The notes below the pieces were generated by a model. It was given only the letters and a program-made list of their open reading frames with translations, searched no databases and was not told where the DNA came from. DNA of 64,000 nucleotides from positions 1-64,000 of the forward strand of contig DATEDI010000037.1 in NCBI GenBank assembly GCA_035281745.1, read 5' to 3'. The stretch comes from 66-474 sp035281745. GTDB lineage: Bacteria > Pseudomonadota > Gammaproteobacteria > Xanthomonadales > Rhodanobacteraceae. Position numbers and translations under genes: made by a program. Positions within the stretch are counted from its first letter, which is position 1. Each line of letters opens with the position of its first letter. Positions 9,695 to 21,198 of the stretch are shown in pieces.

Positions 9695-10519
9695 ATGACG
9701 ACTCGTCCCAAGAAACATTTCGGTCAGCACTTCCTGCACGAACGCGGCGTGATCGAACGCATCGTTGCGGCCATCGCGCCGCAGCCGGGCGAGTGCATCG
9801 TCGAGATCGGCCCGGGCGAAGGTGCCCTCACGTTGCCGCTGCTGCGCGTGGCTGGTCGCATGACCGCAATCGAACTCGACACCGACTTGGTCGAACCGTT
9901 GCGGGCACGCGCCGCCGGAGTCGGTGAACTCGACATCATCCACGCCGACGTGCTGAAGGTGAACCTCACGGCGCTCGCGAACGGCGGCAAGCTGCGCCTC
10001 GCCGGCAACCTGCCCTATTACGTGTCCAGCCCGATCCTGTTCCACTGCCTCGCCCATGCCGCGGCGATCACCGACATGCATTTCATGCTGCAGAAGGAAG
10101 TCGTCGACCGCATGGCGGCCGAACCGGGCAGCAAGGTTTACGGACGGCTGTCGGTGATGCTCCAGCTCGCCTGCAAGGTCGAGCCGCTGCTGCGCGTTGC
10201 GCCGGGCGCATTCCGGCCGCCGCCGAAAGTGGAATCGGCTGTGGTCCGGCTGCTGCCCCTGCCGGAATCGCAGCGCGCGGGTCCGCGCCTCGCGCGTGCA
10301 GTCGAAGCCGTGGTGCGCGCCGCGTTCGGCCAGCGTCGCAAGACGCTCTCCAATGCCTTGCGCGGATTATTGGACGCCGAGGCGATCCGCGCCGCCGGCA
10401 TCGACCCGCGTACCCGCGCCGAAAGCGTGCCACCACAAGGCTTCGTCGCGTTGGCGCGGCAAGTCGATTCCGCCGGCTTGCAGGCTGCACCGAAACTCGC
10501 CGACAATGCTGGCCAATGA
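9695..10519 (+). CDS. rsmA: 16S rRNA dimethyladenosine transferase RsmA (KsgA)
   Basis: Dimethylation of the two adjacent adenines in the 3'-terminal helix 45 loop of 16S rRNA, a late step of small-subunit maturation, is the job of this 274-residue enzyme. It opens with KKHFGQHFLHERGVIERIV, then SAM-binding motif I EIGPGEGALTLPLL, the acidic ELDTDLV, and the target-base motif IV NLPYYVSSPI. The C-terminal domain has GAFRPPPKVESAVVRL and FGQRRKTLSNALRG. The frame is open upstream through the repeat, but ATG 9695 gives the standard N-terminus. The stop overlaps apaG (ATGA at 10516), the usual rsmA-apaG-apaH arrangement. Confidence 0.97.
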   Translation: MTTRPKKHFGQHFLHERGVIERIVAAIAPQPGECIVEIGPGEGALTLPLLRVAGRMTAIELDTDLVEPLRARAAGVGELDIIHADVLKVNLTALANGGKLRLAGNLPYYVSSPILFHCLAHAAAITDMHFMLQKEVVDRMAAEPGSKVYGRLSVMLQLACKVEPLLRVAPGAFRPPPKVESAVVRLLPLPESQRAGPRLARAVEAVVRAAFGQRRKTLSNALRGLLDAEAIRAAGIDPRTRAESVPPQGFVALARQVDSAGLQAAPKLADNAGQ

Positions 10520-10935
10520 GTCCACGAACCACCACCGACAAACCGAGCAAGCCTCGCGAACCCGAACCGCACGCGGTCGAGATCGACGTCGAGGCGCGCT
10601 ACGTTTCCGACCAGTCCAAACCGGAAGCGAACCGCTACGTGTTCTCCTACGTGATCACGCTGCGCAACCTCGGCATGATGCCGGCGCGCCTGCAGACCCG
10701 CCATTGGGTAATCACCGATGCGAACGGCAAGGTCGAGGAAGTGCGCGGCGAAGGCGTGGTGGGCGAACAACCCCGCCTGCAGCCGGGCGAAAGCTACAGC
10801 TACACCTCCGGCGCGGTGCTGGAAACGCAGGTCGGCACCATGCGCGGTGCCTATCTGTTCCATGCCGACGACGGCACCGACTTCGAGGTTCCGATTCCCG
10901 AATTCGTGCTGTCGGTTCCGCGCACTCTGCACTGA
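10516..10935 (+). CDS. apaG: ApaG domain protein
   Basis: A 139-residue single-domain beta-sandwich protein of the ApaG family, whose cellular role is still poorly defined; it is often linked to metal and nucleotide handling. Conserved stretches are YVFSYVITLRNLG, LQTRHWVITDANG, the glycine-rich VRGEGVVGEQPRLQPGESYSY, and the terminal FEVPIPEFVLSVP. The start overlaps the rsmA stop, and apaH follows after 18 bases, so the three are probably one transcript. The first 18 residues are charged and variable. Confidence 0.95.
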   Translation: MSPRTTTDKPSKPREPEPHAVEIDVEARYVSDQSKPEANRYVFSYVITLRNLGMMPARLQTRHWVITDANGKVEEVRGEGVVGEQPRLQPGESYSYTSGAVLETQVGTMRGAYLFHADDGTDFEVPIPEFVLSVPRTLH

Positions 10936-10953
10936 ACCGGCCGGAATCCGCGC

Positions 10954-11790
10954 ATGGCCGTCTACGCGATTGGCGATGTGCAAGGTTGCTATCCGGAATT
11001 GCAGCGCCTGCTGGAGCGCTTGCGTTTTGATCCTTCGACCGATCGCCTGTGGTTTTGCGGCGATCTGGTCAATCGCGGCGGCGAATCGCTGGAAGTGCTG
11101 CGACTCGTCCACGCATTGCGCGAACACAGCGTGGTTGCGCTCGGCAACCATGACTTGAGCCTGCTCGCAATTGCCGTGCGCGAACCGGAGGCGCAGGCAC
11201 GCACCAATCCCGACCTGCGCCGCGTCCTTGAAGCCGCAGATTCGACGACCCTCGTCGACTGGCTGCGCTCGCAATCCATGTTGCACCACGACGCCGAGCT
11301 GGGTTTCACGCTGGTGCATGCCGGCCTCGCGCCATCGTGGACACTGAAGCAGGCGCTGCACATCGCGCAGGAGGTCGAACGGGCATTGCGCGGTTCGGGC
11401 CATCGCGCGCTGCTGCAGCGGATGTTCGGCAATCGGCCGGCGCGCTGGTCATCGAAACTGCACGGCCACGACCGGCTGCGCGCTGCCATCAACATCTTTA
11501 CCCGCATGCGTTATTGCGACGCGCACGGCCGCATCGATTTCGATGCCAAGGGTGCGCCGGGCTCGCAGCACGCCGGCCTGTATCCGTGGTTCGAAGTGCC
11601 GGGCGTACGCGCGCGCGACACCCGCATCGTGTGTGGACACTGGTCCGCACTCGGGCGTTTCGCCGGGCTCGGCGTGTATGCCATCGACACGGGTTGCGTA
11701 TGGGGCGGCAAGTTGACCGCGCTGCGCCTCGATGGCGAGGAGCCGCAGTTCATCACCGTGGATGCGGAGCCGCATCGCAAACGCGGTTGA
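10954..11790 (+). CDS. apaH: Symmetrical bis(5'-nucleosyl)-tetraphosphatase ApaH
   Basis: Ap4A is hydrolysed to two ADP by this 278-residue metallophosphatase, which thereby controls alarmone levels and RNA Np4-capping. The metallophosphoesterase signature is complete: the Asp and His-equivalent motif AIGDVQGC, FCGDLVNRGGESLEV, LGNHDLSLLA, and VHAGLAPSW further on. The C-terminal part has GHWSALGRF and IDTGCVWGGKLTALRL, typical of ApaH. Note that GDVQGC carries Gln where many phosphoesterases have His; this is normal in ApaH. It ends the rsmA-apaG-apaH run and is followed by a repeat element. Confidence 0.96.
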   Translation: MAVYAIGDVQGCYPELQRLLERLRFDPSTDRLWFCGDLVNRGGESLEVLRLVHALREHSVVALGNHDLSLLAIAVREPEAQARTNPDLRRVLEAADSTTLVDWLRSQSMLHHDAELGFTLVHAGLAPSWTLKQALHIAQEVERALRGSGHRALLQRMFGNRPARWSSKLHGHDRLRAAINIFTRMRYCDAHGRIDFDAKGAPGSQHAGLYPWFEVPGVRARDTRIVCGHWSALGRFAGLGVYAIDTGCVWGGKLTALRLDGEEPQFITVDAEPHRKRG

Positions 11791-11813
11791 TCGAAGCCCG
11801 GGCAATAAAAGCC

Positions 11814-11885
11814 GGGGTCAGAGTGCAATTTCGCGCAAACCGCCCGGGTTCCTCCGGCTCTTCGCAAAAATTGCACTCTGACCCC
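11814..11885. repeat. Second GGGGTCAGAGTGCA inverted repeat
   Basis: The left arm at 11814-11831 (GGGGTCAGAGTGCAATTT) and the right arm at 11868-11885 are perfect reverse complements around a 36-base loop. It lies between apaH and the convergent acyl-CoA dehydrogenase gene, so it could also act as a bidirectional terminator. Together with 9539-9681 it brackets rsmA-apaG-apaH. Confidence 0.85.
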
Positions 11886-11916
11886 GATCTTGCTCAAAAG
11901 CGCGTAACGTTGCTTT

Positions 11917-13077
11917 TCAACGCAGCCCCGTCTCGTTGCGGGCGATCACCATGCGCTGGATTTCCGAAGTGCCCTCGTAGATCTCGGTGATCTTGGCATC
12001 GCGGAAGTAGCGCTCCAGCGGCATTTCCTTGGAATAGCCCATGCCGCCGTGGATCTGCACGGCCTGGTGTGCGATCCACATCGCCGCTTCGGACGCGGTG
12101 AGTTTCGCGACTGCGGCTTCGGTGGAAAAGCGTGCGCCGGTCTTCGCGGCCTGCTGCTTCATCCAGGCCGCGCGCAGAGTGAGCAACTGCGCCGCATCCA
12201 GCTTGCATTTCATGTCGGCGATCTTGGCCTGGGTCATCTGGAACGATCCGATCGACTGGCCGAACGCCTTGCGGTCGCGCGAATATTCCAGCGTCGCTTC
12301 GTACGCGGCGCGCGCCAAGCCCACCGCTTGCGAAGCGATGCCGATGCGGCCGGCATCCAGCACGCCCATCGCGATCTTGAAGCCGTGGCCTTCCTCGCCG
12401 ATCACTTCATCGGGTTGCGCAACGTAATCGTCGAACTCGATTTCGCAAGTCGCCGAAGCGCGGATGCCGAGTTTGGGCTCGGTCTTGCCGCGGCCGAAGC
12501 CCTTGCGCGAAGTGTCGACCATGAACGCGGTGATGCCACGCGAATGCTTTTCGGGGTCGCTCATCGCGAACAGCAGGATGTATTTCGCAACGGGCCCGGA
12601 CGTGATCCAGCTCTTCTTGCCATTGATCACGAAACTGCCGTCCGCCTGCCTCACTGCGCGGCAACGCATCGCGGTGGCGTCGGAACCGGACTGCGGCTCG
12701 GTCAGCGCGAAGGCACCGATGGCTTCGCCCGACGCGATCGGCGTCACGTATTTGTGCTTCTGTTCCTCGCTGCCGAACTTCAGAAGGCCATTGCAATAAA
12801 GCGTGTTGTTGACGCTCATGATGGTCGAATGCGCGCAATCGGCCGCCGCGATTTCGATCATCGCCAGCACGTAACTGATCGAATCCATCCCCGCACCGCC
12901 GTATTCGGCCGGCACCTCGATGCCCATCAGGCCGAGCTTGCCCATTTCGCGAATGTTGTCGAGCGGGAACTGGCCCGATTTGTCGAAATCGGCCGCCACC
13001 GGTGCGATGCGCTTCTGCGCGAACTCGCGGGCGATCGACTGGATCTGCAACTGCTCTTCGGAAAAATTGAAATCCAT
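11917..13077 (-). CDS. Acyl-CoA dehydrogenase (short-chain/isovaleryl type)
   Basis: FAD-dependent oxidation of acyl-CoA to enoyl-CoA, passing electrons to electron-transfer flavoprotein, is the expected reaction of this 386-residue protein. It has the complete fold: an alpha domain (MDFNFSEEQLQIQSIAREFA), a beta domain with FALTEPQSGSDATAM and the FAD loop GKKSWITSG, and the C-terminal helical domain. QIHGGMGYSKEMPLERYFRD and IYEGTSEIQRMVIAR hold the expected catalytic glutamate, the E of YEGTSE. That placement is typical of short-chain or branched-chain enzymes; substrate chain length cannot be read from the sequence. ATG 13077 is chosen because GAGGTG lies just upstream and the family start is MDFNFSE-like. 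It is transcribed convergently with apaH and divergently from the ArsR-type regulator. Confidence 0.92.
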   Translation of the reverse strand: MDFNFSEEQLQIQSIAREFAQKRIAPVAADFDKSGQFPLDNIREMGKLGLMGIEVPAEYGGAGMDSISYVLAMIEIAAADCAHSTIMSVNNTLYCNGLLKFGSEEQKHKYVTPIASGEAIGAFALTEPQSGSDATAMRCRAVRQADGSFVINGKKSWITSGPVAKYILLFAMSDPEKHSRGITAFMVDTSRKGFGRGKTEPKLGIRASATCEIEFDDYVAQPDEVIGEEGHGFKIAMGVLDAGRIGIASQAVGLARAAYEATLEYSRDRKAFGQSIGSFQMTQAKIADMKCKLDAAQLLTLRAAWMKQQAAKTGARFSTEAAVAKLTASEAAMWIAHQAVQIHGGMGYSKEMPLERYFRDAKITEIYEGTSEIQRMVIARNETGLR

Positions 13078-13166
13078 CGCGACACCTCTGTCTGTCGTGC
13101 ATCGCGCCGATGGCTGGCGCGACAATCCAACTTGACATGATACCGCCATCGGGCGCCCAGCTTTAA

Positions 13167-13190
13167 TTTATCTCTTCATCCTGATATAAA
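13167..13190. promoter_or_regulatory. AT-rich inverted repeat before the ArsR-type regulator
   Basis: In a GC-rich setting, this stretch stands out as TTTATC then about ten bases then GATATAAA, an imperfect palindrome six bases ahead of the ATG at 13197. Its size and position fit an autoregulatory operator for an ArsR-family protein. This is an inference; no experimental site is known to me. Confidence 0.45.
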
Positions 13191-13196
13191 GATGGA

Positions 13197-14122
13197 ATGC
13201 TTGATCTGGTTTCCGCCACCGCGTTGCTGCGCGTGTTGTCCGACCCTACCCGGGTGCGGCTGCTGGCGCTGCTGCGGCGCGAAGAACTGACCGTCGCCGA
13301 ACTTTCGTCGGTGTTGCGGCTTGCGCAGCCTCGGGTATCCACGCACCTTGCCAAGCTCAAGGAAACCGGGCTGGTGCGCGACCGGCGTGCGGGCGTATCG
13401 GCGTATTACCGGTTCAATGAAAGCGGTTTCGACGGTGCGGCAGATTTGCTGCGCGCGCTGGAAGACGGCGTCGACGACGCGATGCTGGATGCCGACGCGC
13501 AGCGCCTGCCGTCGGTGCTGGCGGCGCGCGCGCGCGCCCGCGGCTGGGCCGACAGCGTGGCCGGCGACATGGAGCGCCACTATTCACCGGGGCGCACCTG
13601 GGAAACCCTCGCGCGCACTTTGCTGCAGTTGCTCGAAACCGGCGACGTGCTGGACATCGCCTCGGGCGACGGCGTGCTGGCCGAGCTGCTGGCGCCGCAC
13701 GCACACTCCATCGTGTGCGTGGATTCCAGCCCCAACGTGGTCACGGCTGCGCGCAAGCGTCTGAAGGCCTTCCGCAACGTCGAAGTCATCGAAGGCGACA
13801 TGCACGCGCTGAAGCTCACCAACCGCAAATTCGATCTCGTCCTGATGATGCATGCGCTCACCTACAGCGATCGGCCGCAGCAGGCCATCGCCGAAGCGGC
13901 GCGCGTATTGAAACCGGCCGGCCGGCTGCTGGCGGCCACGCTTTCGAAACATGCACATCGCGCAGCGGTTGCGCCGTTCGATCACAAGAACCTCGGCTTC
14001 AGGCGCGAAGACCTGACCGGTTTCGCGCGCAAGGCGGGGCTTGAAGTACTGCACTGCGAGCGCATTTCGCGGGAAGCACGGTCGCCCCATTTCGAAGTGT
14101 TGAGCTTGCTGGCCAGAAAACC

Positions 14123-14126
<4 letters not shown>
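13197..14126 (+). CDS. ArsR-family regulator fused to a SAM-dependent methyltransferase
   Basis: A 309-residue two-domain protein. Residues about 1-80 are a winged-helix ArsR domain (LLRVLSDPTRVRLLALL, VAELSSVLRLAQPRVSTHLA, LVRDRRAGVSAYYRF). It lacks the CxC metal-binding pair of arsenic sensors, so it is unlikely to sense metal. Residues about 130-300 form a class I methyltransferase-like domain with motif I VLDIASGDGVLAELL and MMHALTYSDRPQQAI. The stop overlaps the start of metH (ATGA at 14123), so it is co-transcribed with methionine synthase. Fusions of this kind beside methionine-cycle genes have been described as SahR, which responds to S-adenosylhomocysteine. By context I infer the same role, the methyltransferase fold serving as SAM/SAH sensor. 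True methyltransferase activity remains possible. Confidence 0.85.
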
Positions 14127-15229
<1,103 letters not shown>

Positions 15230-15239
15230 CGTTTCTTCC

Positions 15240-15318
15240 GTCGTCCCCGGCGAAGGCCGGGACCCGTGTTCTTTTCGTGGGTCGCAAAAGATGGATCCCG
15301 GCCTTCGCCGGGATGACG
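15240..15318. repeat. REP-like palindrome between the two metH genes
   Basis: The left end reads GTCGTCCCCGGCGAAGGCC and the right end is GGCCTTCGCCGGGATGAC, giving a long stem. It fills nearly all of the 103 bases that separate the two halves of methionine synthase. It belongs to the GTCATCCCGG/CCGGGATGAC family seen at several other gaps in the window. Confidence 0.85.
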
Positions 15319-15332
15319 AGCAAAAGCAACGG

Positions 15333-18140
<2,808 letters not shown>

Positions 18141-18185
18141 ACGGACGGAGCGGCGCCGCGCAGGGCGCGCGCAGCGCCGCCGTAC

Positions 18186-18449
18186 TCAGAGCGTCGCGCC
18201 GCCCATCGCCGTATGGAGCAGCGAAGCACCGATCGTGAAAAAGAACACCAGCCACAGTACGAAAATCACCGCGGCCAGTATCAAGGCCGCGCGGCAGTAA
18301 TTCTGCTTGCTGGGATGGGTGCTGCCGGAAAAGCCCCACACGAACAACATCACGATTCCCACAATCGGAATCGCCAACACGATCAAGGTGATGATCCAGT
18401 CGCCCAGAGAAACCGGCGACGCCTCACGTGCGGAAAGCTGTGCGTTCAT
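18186..18449 (-). CDS. Small two-helix membrane protein, function unknown
   Basis: An 87-residue protein that I cannot assign to a named family. A polar N-terminus (MNAQLSAREASPVSLGDW) precedes two strongly hydrophobic segments, about 21-42 (ITLIVLAIPIVGIVMLFVWG) and about 55-78 (AALILAAVIFVLWLVFFFTI), joined by the short loop STHPSKQNYC. Both ends are short. The ATG at 18449 has AGGAGAGG shortly before it. It is convergent with metH; the 45 bases between carry a GC-rich stem (GCGGCGCCGCGC against GCGCGCAGCGCCGC) that could stop transcription from both sides. Confidence 0.75.
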   Translation of the reverse strand: MNAQLSAREASPVSLGDWIITLIVLAIPIVGIVMLFVWGFSGSTHPSKQNYCRAALILAAVIFVLWLVFFFTIGASLLHTAMGGATL

Positions 18450-18603
18450 GCCCCTCTCCTGCTCAGGTGATGGCGGATGCCCGGCAAGCCGCCGTCGGAT
18501 GCAGCGGCGTCGACAGCCGATCGTTTTCAATCCCCGTGCCGCGCCTTGCGGCTGGCCGATCGTAGCCCACCATTGCCCCGGTTGCATGTGCCCGCAGCCG
18601 CCG

Positions 18604-18924
18604 TCAGGTCGCGGCACCGCCGGCCTTTTCCTGCTCGCGATGACGCAGGTGCACGCTGACGTTGTACAGCGCCACGAACATCGGAAACAGGTTCGAGATG
18701 ATGCCCACCGAATCGTTCTTGCCGAAAATGAAATAGGCCAGCAGCAGGATGCTTCCGCACACCGACATGTACCAGAACAGCATCGGCATCACGACCTTGC
18801 GGTGCTTCCTCGTCGCATAAAGTTGCACGAACCAGCGCGAGGCGAAGACAGCGGTGCCGAGAAAGCCGACCACTTTCCATGGCGTCAGCTGGAAATTGGC
18901 GAAGGCGTGCAGAACGTGTTCCAT
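18604..18924 (-). CDS. LAB_N/SemiSWEET-like small membrane protein
   Basis: This 106-residue protein matches the 'lipid A biosynthesis N-terminal' domain, a three-helix PQ-loop-like unit related to SemiSWEET transporters. Typical features are PWKVVGFLGTAVFASRWFVQ, the following YATRKHRKVVMPMLFWYMS, and the glycine-containing helix GSILLLAYFIFGKNDSVGI. Hydrophobic segments lie at about 12-30, 42-64 and 67-90. Free-standing copies sometimes sit near lipid A or glycosyl-transfer genes; none is adjacent here, so its substrate is unknown. ATG 18924 is chosen because the upstream extension has no features of the family. Confidence 0.82.
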   Translation of the reverse strand: MEHVLHAFANFQLTPWKVVGFLGTAVFASRWFVQLYATRKHRKVVMPMLFWYMSVCGSILLLAYFIFGKNDSVGIISNLFPMFVALYNVSVHLRHREQEKAGGAAT

Positions 18925-19023
18925 GGCGAGGGTCCGGCATCCAGTTGAGTCCGCGAATTGTAACAACCGCCGATTGACCGAAACCGGTGTCGCCCGTAAA
19001 CTTGCGCGTTCGCATCAGGCGCC

Positions 19024-19098
19024 GGGCGGTTAGCTCAGCGGTAGAGCACTGCCTTCACACGGCAGGAGTCGCAGGTTCGATCCCTGCACCGCCCACCA
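19024..19098 (+). tRNA. tRNA-Val (CAC anticodon)
   Basis: The acceptor stem GGGCGGT (19024-19030) pairs with ACCGCCC (19088-19094), followed by discriminator A and an encoded CCA. The anticodon arm is CTGCC-TTCACAC-GGCAG, giving anticodon CAC for the valine codon GUG. The T-arm carries GGTTCGATCC. It stands alone, 159 bases before mlaE, and is followed at once by an intrinsic terminator. Confidence 0.97.
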
Positions 19099-19112
19099 GC
19101 ATCCAGCATTGC

Positions 19113-19148
19113 AAAAGACCGATTCCATGGAATCGGTCTTTTGTTTTT
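19113..19148 (+). terminator. Intrinsic terminator after tRNA-Val
   Basis: A near-perfect hairpin, AAAAGACCGATTCC against GGAATCGGTCTTTT, is followed by a T-rich run (GTTTTT). It lies 15 bases after the tRNA and separates it from the Mla operon. Confidence 0.92.
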
Positions 19149-19255
19149 CCGGTCGCCGCACGCCGCGCATGCACCACCATATTCGGCGTGCCGAATCACG
19201 CTGCTTTCACGCGGCGGGGGCTACATCCTGTGTTGTGGCACGCAGGATGCAATGG

Positions 19256-20371
19256 ATGGCCGATACCGAGTCCGACGCCGACTGGGAACACACGCCCGAC
19301 AGCGAGATCCATCTCAAGGGTTCATGGACCCTGCTGTTGGCTGCTGACCGGCGGCGGCGCCTCGCGCGGGAACTCGGCCGACTCCATGCGCCCCGCCGCT
19401 ATCGTTGGAACCTGCAGCACGTGGCCGCGCTGGATAGCGCGGGCGCGCGCCTGCTGTGGGACGTGTGGGGCCACCAACTGCCGGAGCAACTCGATTGCCA
19501 GGAACACCAGCGTCACTGGTTCCGCTGGCTGGCCGACACCCGGTTCCCCGACCCGCCGATCGCGCATCCGATCGATGAAGTGATCGACCGAGCCGGCCGA
19601 AGTGCGCTCGGCTTTCTCAAGGTCGCCGGCGGCATTCTTCTGCTGATCGGCCAGTTGATGGTGGACGTCGCCAATTGCGTGCGCCACCCGCGCGTGATCC
19701 CCTGGAAGGAAATCACCGCGGCGATCTATCGCATCGGTGCGACGTCGATGCTGCTGCTGGGCTGCGTGGGTTTCCTGATCGGCGTGGTGATGGCCATACA
19801 GATCGGCATGGCGCTGCAACAGTTTGGTGCGCAATCGATGATCGTCGGGATGATGGGGCTGGCCGTGCTGCGCGAGCTGGGGCCGGTGATCTGCGGTTTG
19901 ATCCTGGCAGGCCGCTCGGGTTCGGCGATGACGGCCGGCATCGGCGCGATGCATCTCACTGGCGAATACAACGCGTTGCGCGCGTTCGGATCGTCGCCCA
20001 GCCTGCGACTTGCATTTCCACAAGTGGTCGGCGCCTGCATCAGTCTGCCGCTGCTGGTGGTCTGGGCGGATTTCACGGCGCTGGTGGGCGGCGCGGTGAC
20101 CGCGCAGTCGGACCTCGGCGTCGGCTACCGACAGTTCATGGCGCAGTTGCCGGCGCAGGTGCAGATCGTGAATTTCTGGATCGGGCTCGCCAAGGGCGCG
20201 CTGTTCGGATTCACGATCGCGGTAGTCGGCTGTTACTTCGGCATGCACACCTCGCCCGACACCGGCTCACTTAGCCGCAATACCACGCTGTCGGTCGTGA
20301 CCAGCCTGACGCTGATCCTGCTGTTCGACGCCAGCGCGGGCGCGCTGCTCACAAACGTCGGATTGTTGTGA
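19256..20371 (+). CDS. mlaE: MlaE-family lipid ABC transporter permease with N-terminal STAS-like part
   Basis: The inner-membrane permease of a phospholipid/MCE transport system. The 371-residue chain begins with about 100 residues that resemble a STAS/MlaB-like module (IHLKGSWTLLLAADRRRRL, WNLQHVAALDSAGARLLWDV, where DSAGARLL fits the STAS switch loop). The MlaE domain follows: GATSMLLLGCVGFLIGVVMA, IVGMMGLAVLRELGPVICGL, LAGRSGSAMTAGIGAM and a C-terminal VVTSLTLILLFDASAGALL. So the MlaB-type function appears to be fused to the permease. Start 19256 is chosen because GCAGGA lies about eight bases upstream; in-frame ATG 19247 is an alternative. mlaF follows eight bases after the stop. Confidence 0.92.
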   Translation: MADTESDADWEHTPDSEIHLKGSWTLLLAADRRRRLARELGRLHAPRRYRWNLQHVAALDSAGARLLWDVWGHQLPEQLDCQEHQRHWFRWLADTRFPDPPIAHPIDEVIDRAGRSALGFLKVAGGILLLIGQLMVDVANCVRHPRVIPWKEITAAIYRIGATSMLLLGCVGFLIGVVMAIQIGMALQQFGAQSMIVGMMGLAVLRELGPVICGLILAGRSGSAMTAGIGAMHLTGEYNALRAFGSSPSLRLAFPQVVGACISLPLLVVWADFTALVGGAVTAQSDLGVGYRQFMAQLPAQVQIVNFWIGLAKGALFGFTIAVVGCYFGMHTSPDTGSLSRNTTLSVVTSLTLILLFDASAGALLTNVGLL

Positions 20372-20379
20372 GGCCATCG

Positions 20380-21195
20380 ATGCATACCGCGGATGTCGAA
20401 CCCGACGCAACGATCATCAAGGTGGAGAACCTGCACTCGCGGCTCGGCGGGCAGCCGATCCACCGCGGTGTCGACCTCGAAGTCACGCGCGGGGAATTGA
20501 TGGCGGTGATCGGCGCGTCCGGTTCGGGCAAGACCACGTTGTTGCAGCAGATCATCGGCCTGCAGCAACCGGACCAGGGCTCGATCCGGGTTCTGGGCCA
20601 GTCGCTCGACGATCTGGAAGTCTGGGAAGCGCGCCTGCTGCGACGACGCTGGGGCGTGCTGTTCCAGCAGGCGGCGCTGTTCAGCGCGATGAGCGTCTAC
20701 GACAACCTTGCGTTTCCGGTGCGCGAGCTGCGCAAGGAGGGCATCCACGTGGACGAGGATGCGCTGCGCGATGGCATCGCGCTGAAGCTGCACATGGTCG
20801 GCCTTGCCCCGGAAGATGCATGGAAATATCCGTACGAGCTTTCCGGCGGCATGGCCAAGCGCGCAGCGCTCGCACGCGCATTGATGCTGGAAGCGGAATT
20901 GCTGTTTCTGGACGAACCGACCTCCGGCCTCGATCCCGGTTCCGCATCGGAATTCGACACCCTGCTCGCCGAACTGCACAAGGAATTGCACCTGACCGCC
21001 ATGATGATCACGCACGACATCTACAGCGTGGCCGCGCTGAGCGACCGCATCGCAGTACTGGCGGACGGCAAGCTGATCACCGTCGGCACGCTGGAAGAAG
21101 TCGCGCACTTCGACCATCCGTTCATCACCGACTTCTTTCGCGAACGCAAAGGCGAGGACCGCTTGCAGTCGCTCGCTGCCGGCAGGGCGCACTGA
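20380..21195 (+). CDS. mlaF: MlaF-family ABC transporter ATP-binding protein
   Basis: The 271-residue cytoplasmic ATPase of the lipid transporter. It contains Walker A GASGSGKTT, the Q-loop VLFQQAALFSAMSVYDNLAF, the ABC signature ELSGGMAKR, Walker B ELLFLDEPTSGLD and the switch His in MMITHDIYSVA, all in order. GLQQPDQGSIRVLGQSL and the FFRERKGEDR tail resemble MlaF/Ttg2A. Its genes for permease (upstream) and substrate-binding MCE protein (3 bases downstream) form one operon. Start ATG 20380 is used; an in-frame GTG at 20368 overlapping the mlaE stop would add four residues. Confidence 0.95.
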   Translation: MHTADVEPDATIIKVENLHSRLGGQPIHRGVDLEVTRGELMAVIGASGSGKTTLLQQIIGLQQPDQGSIRVLGQSLDDLEVWEARLLRRRWGVLFQQAALFSAMSVYDNLAFPVRELRKEGIHVDEDALRDGIALKLHMVGLAPEDAWKYPYELSGGMAKRAALARALMLEAELLFLDEPTSGLDPGSASEFDTLLAELHKELHLTAMMITHDIYSVAALSDRIAVLADGKLITVGTLEEVAHFDHPFITDFFRERKGEDRLQSLAAGRAH

Positions 21196-21198
21196 GCC

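Noticed and set aside
15230..15332. A sequencing error as the cause of the metH split
   Set aside because: The gap between the two halves is over 100 bases of clean repeat with a proper stop and a new start, not a one-base frameshift.
19024..19098. tRNA-Val as an integration site for a genomic island
   Set aside because: No integrase, no direct repeat of the tRNA 3' end and no change in gene character follow; the next genes are the Mla operon.
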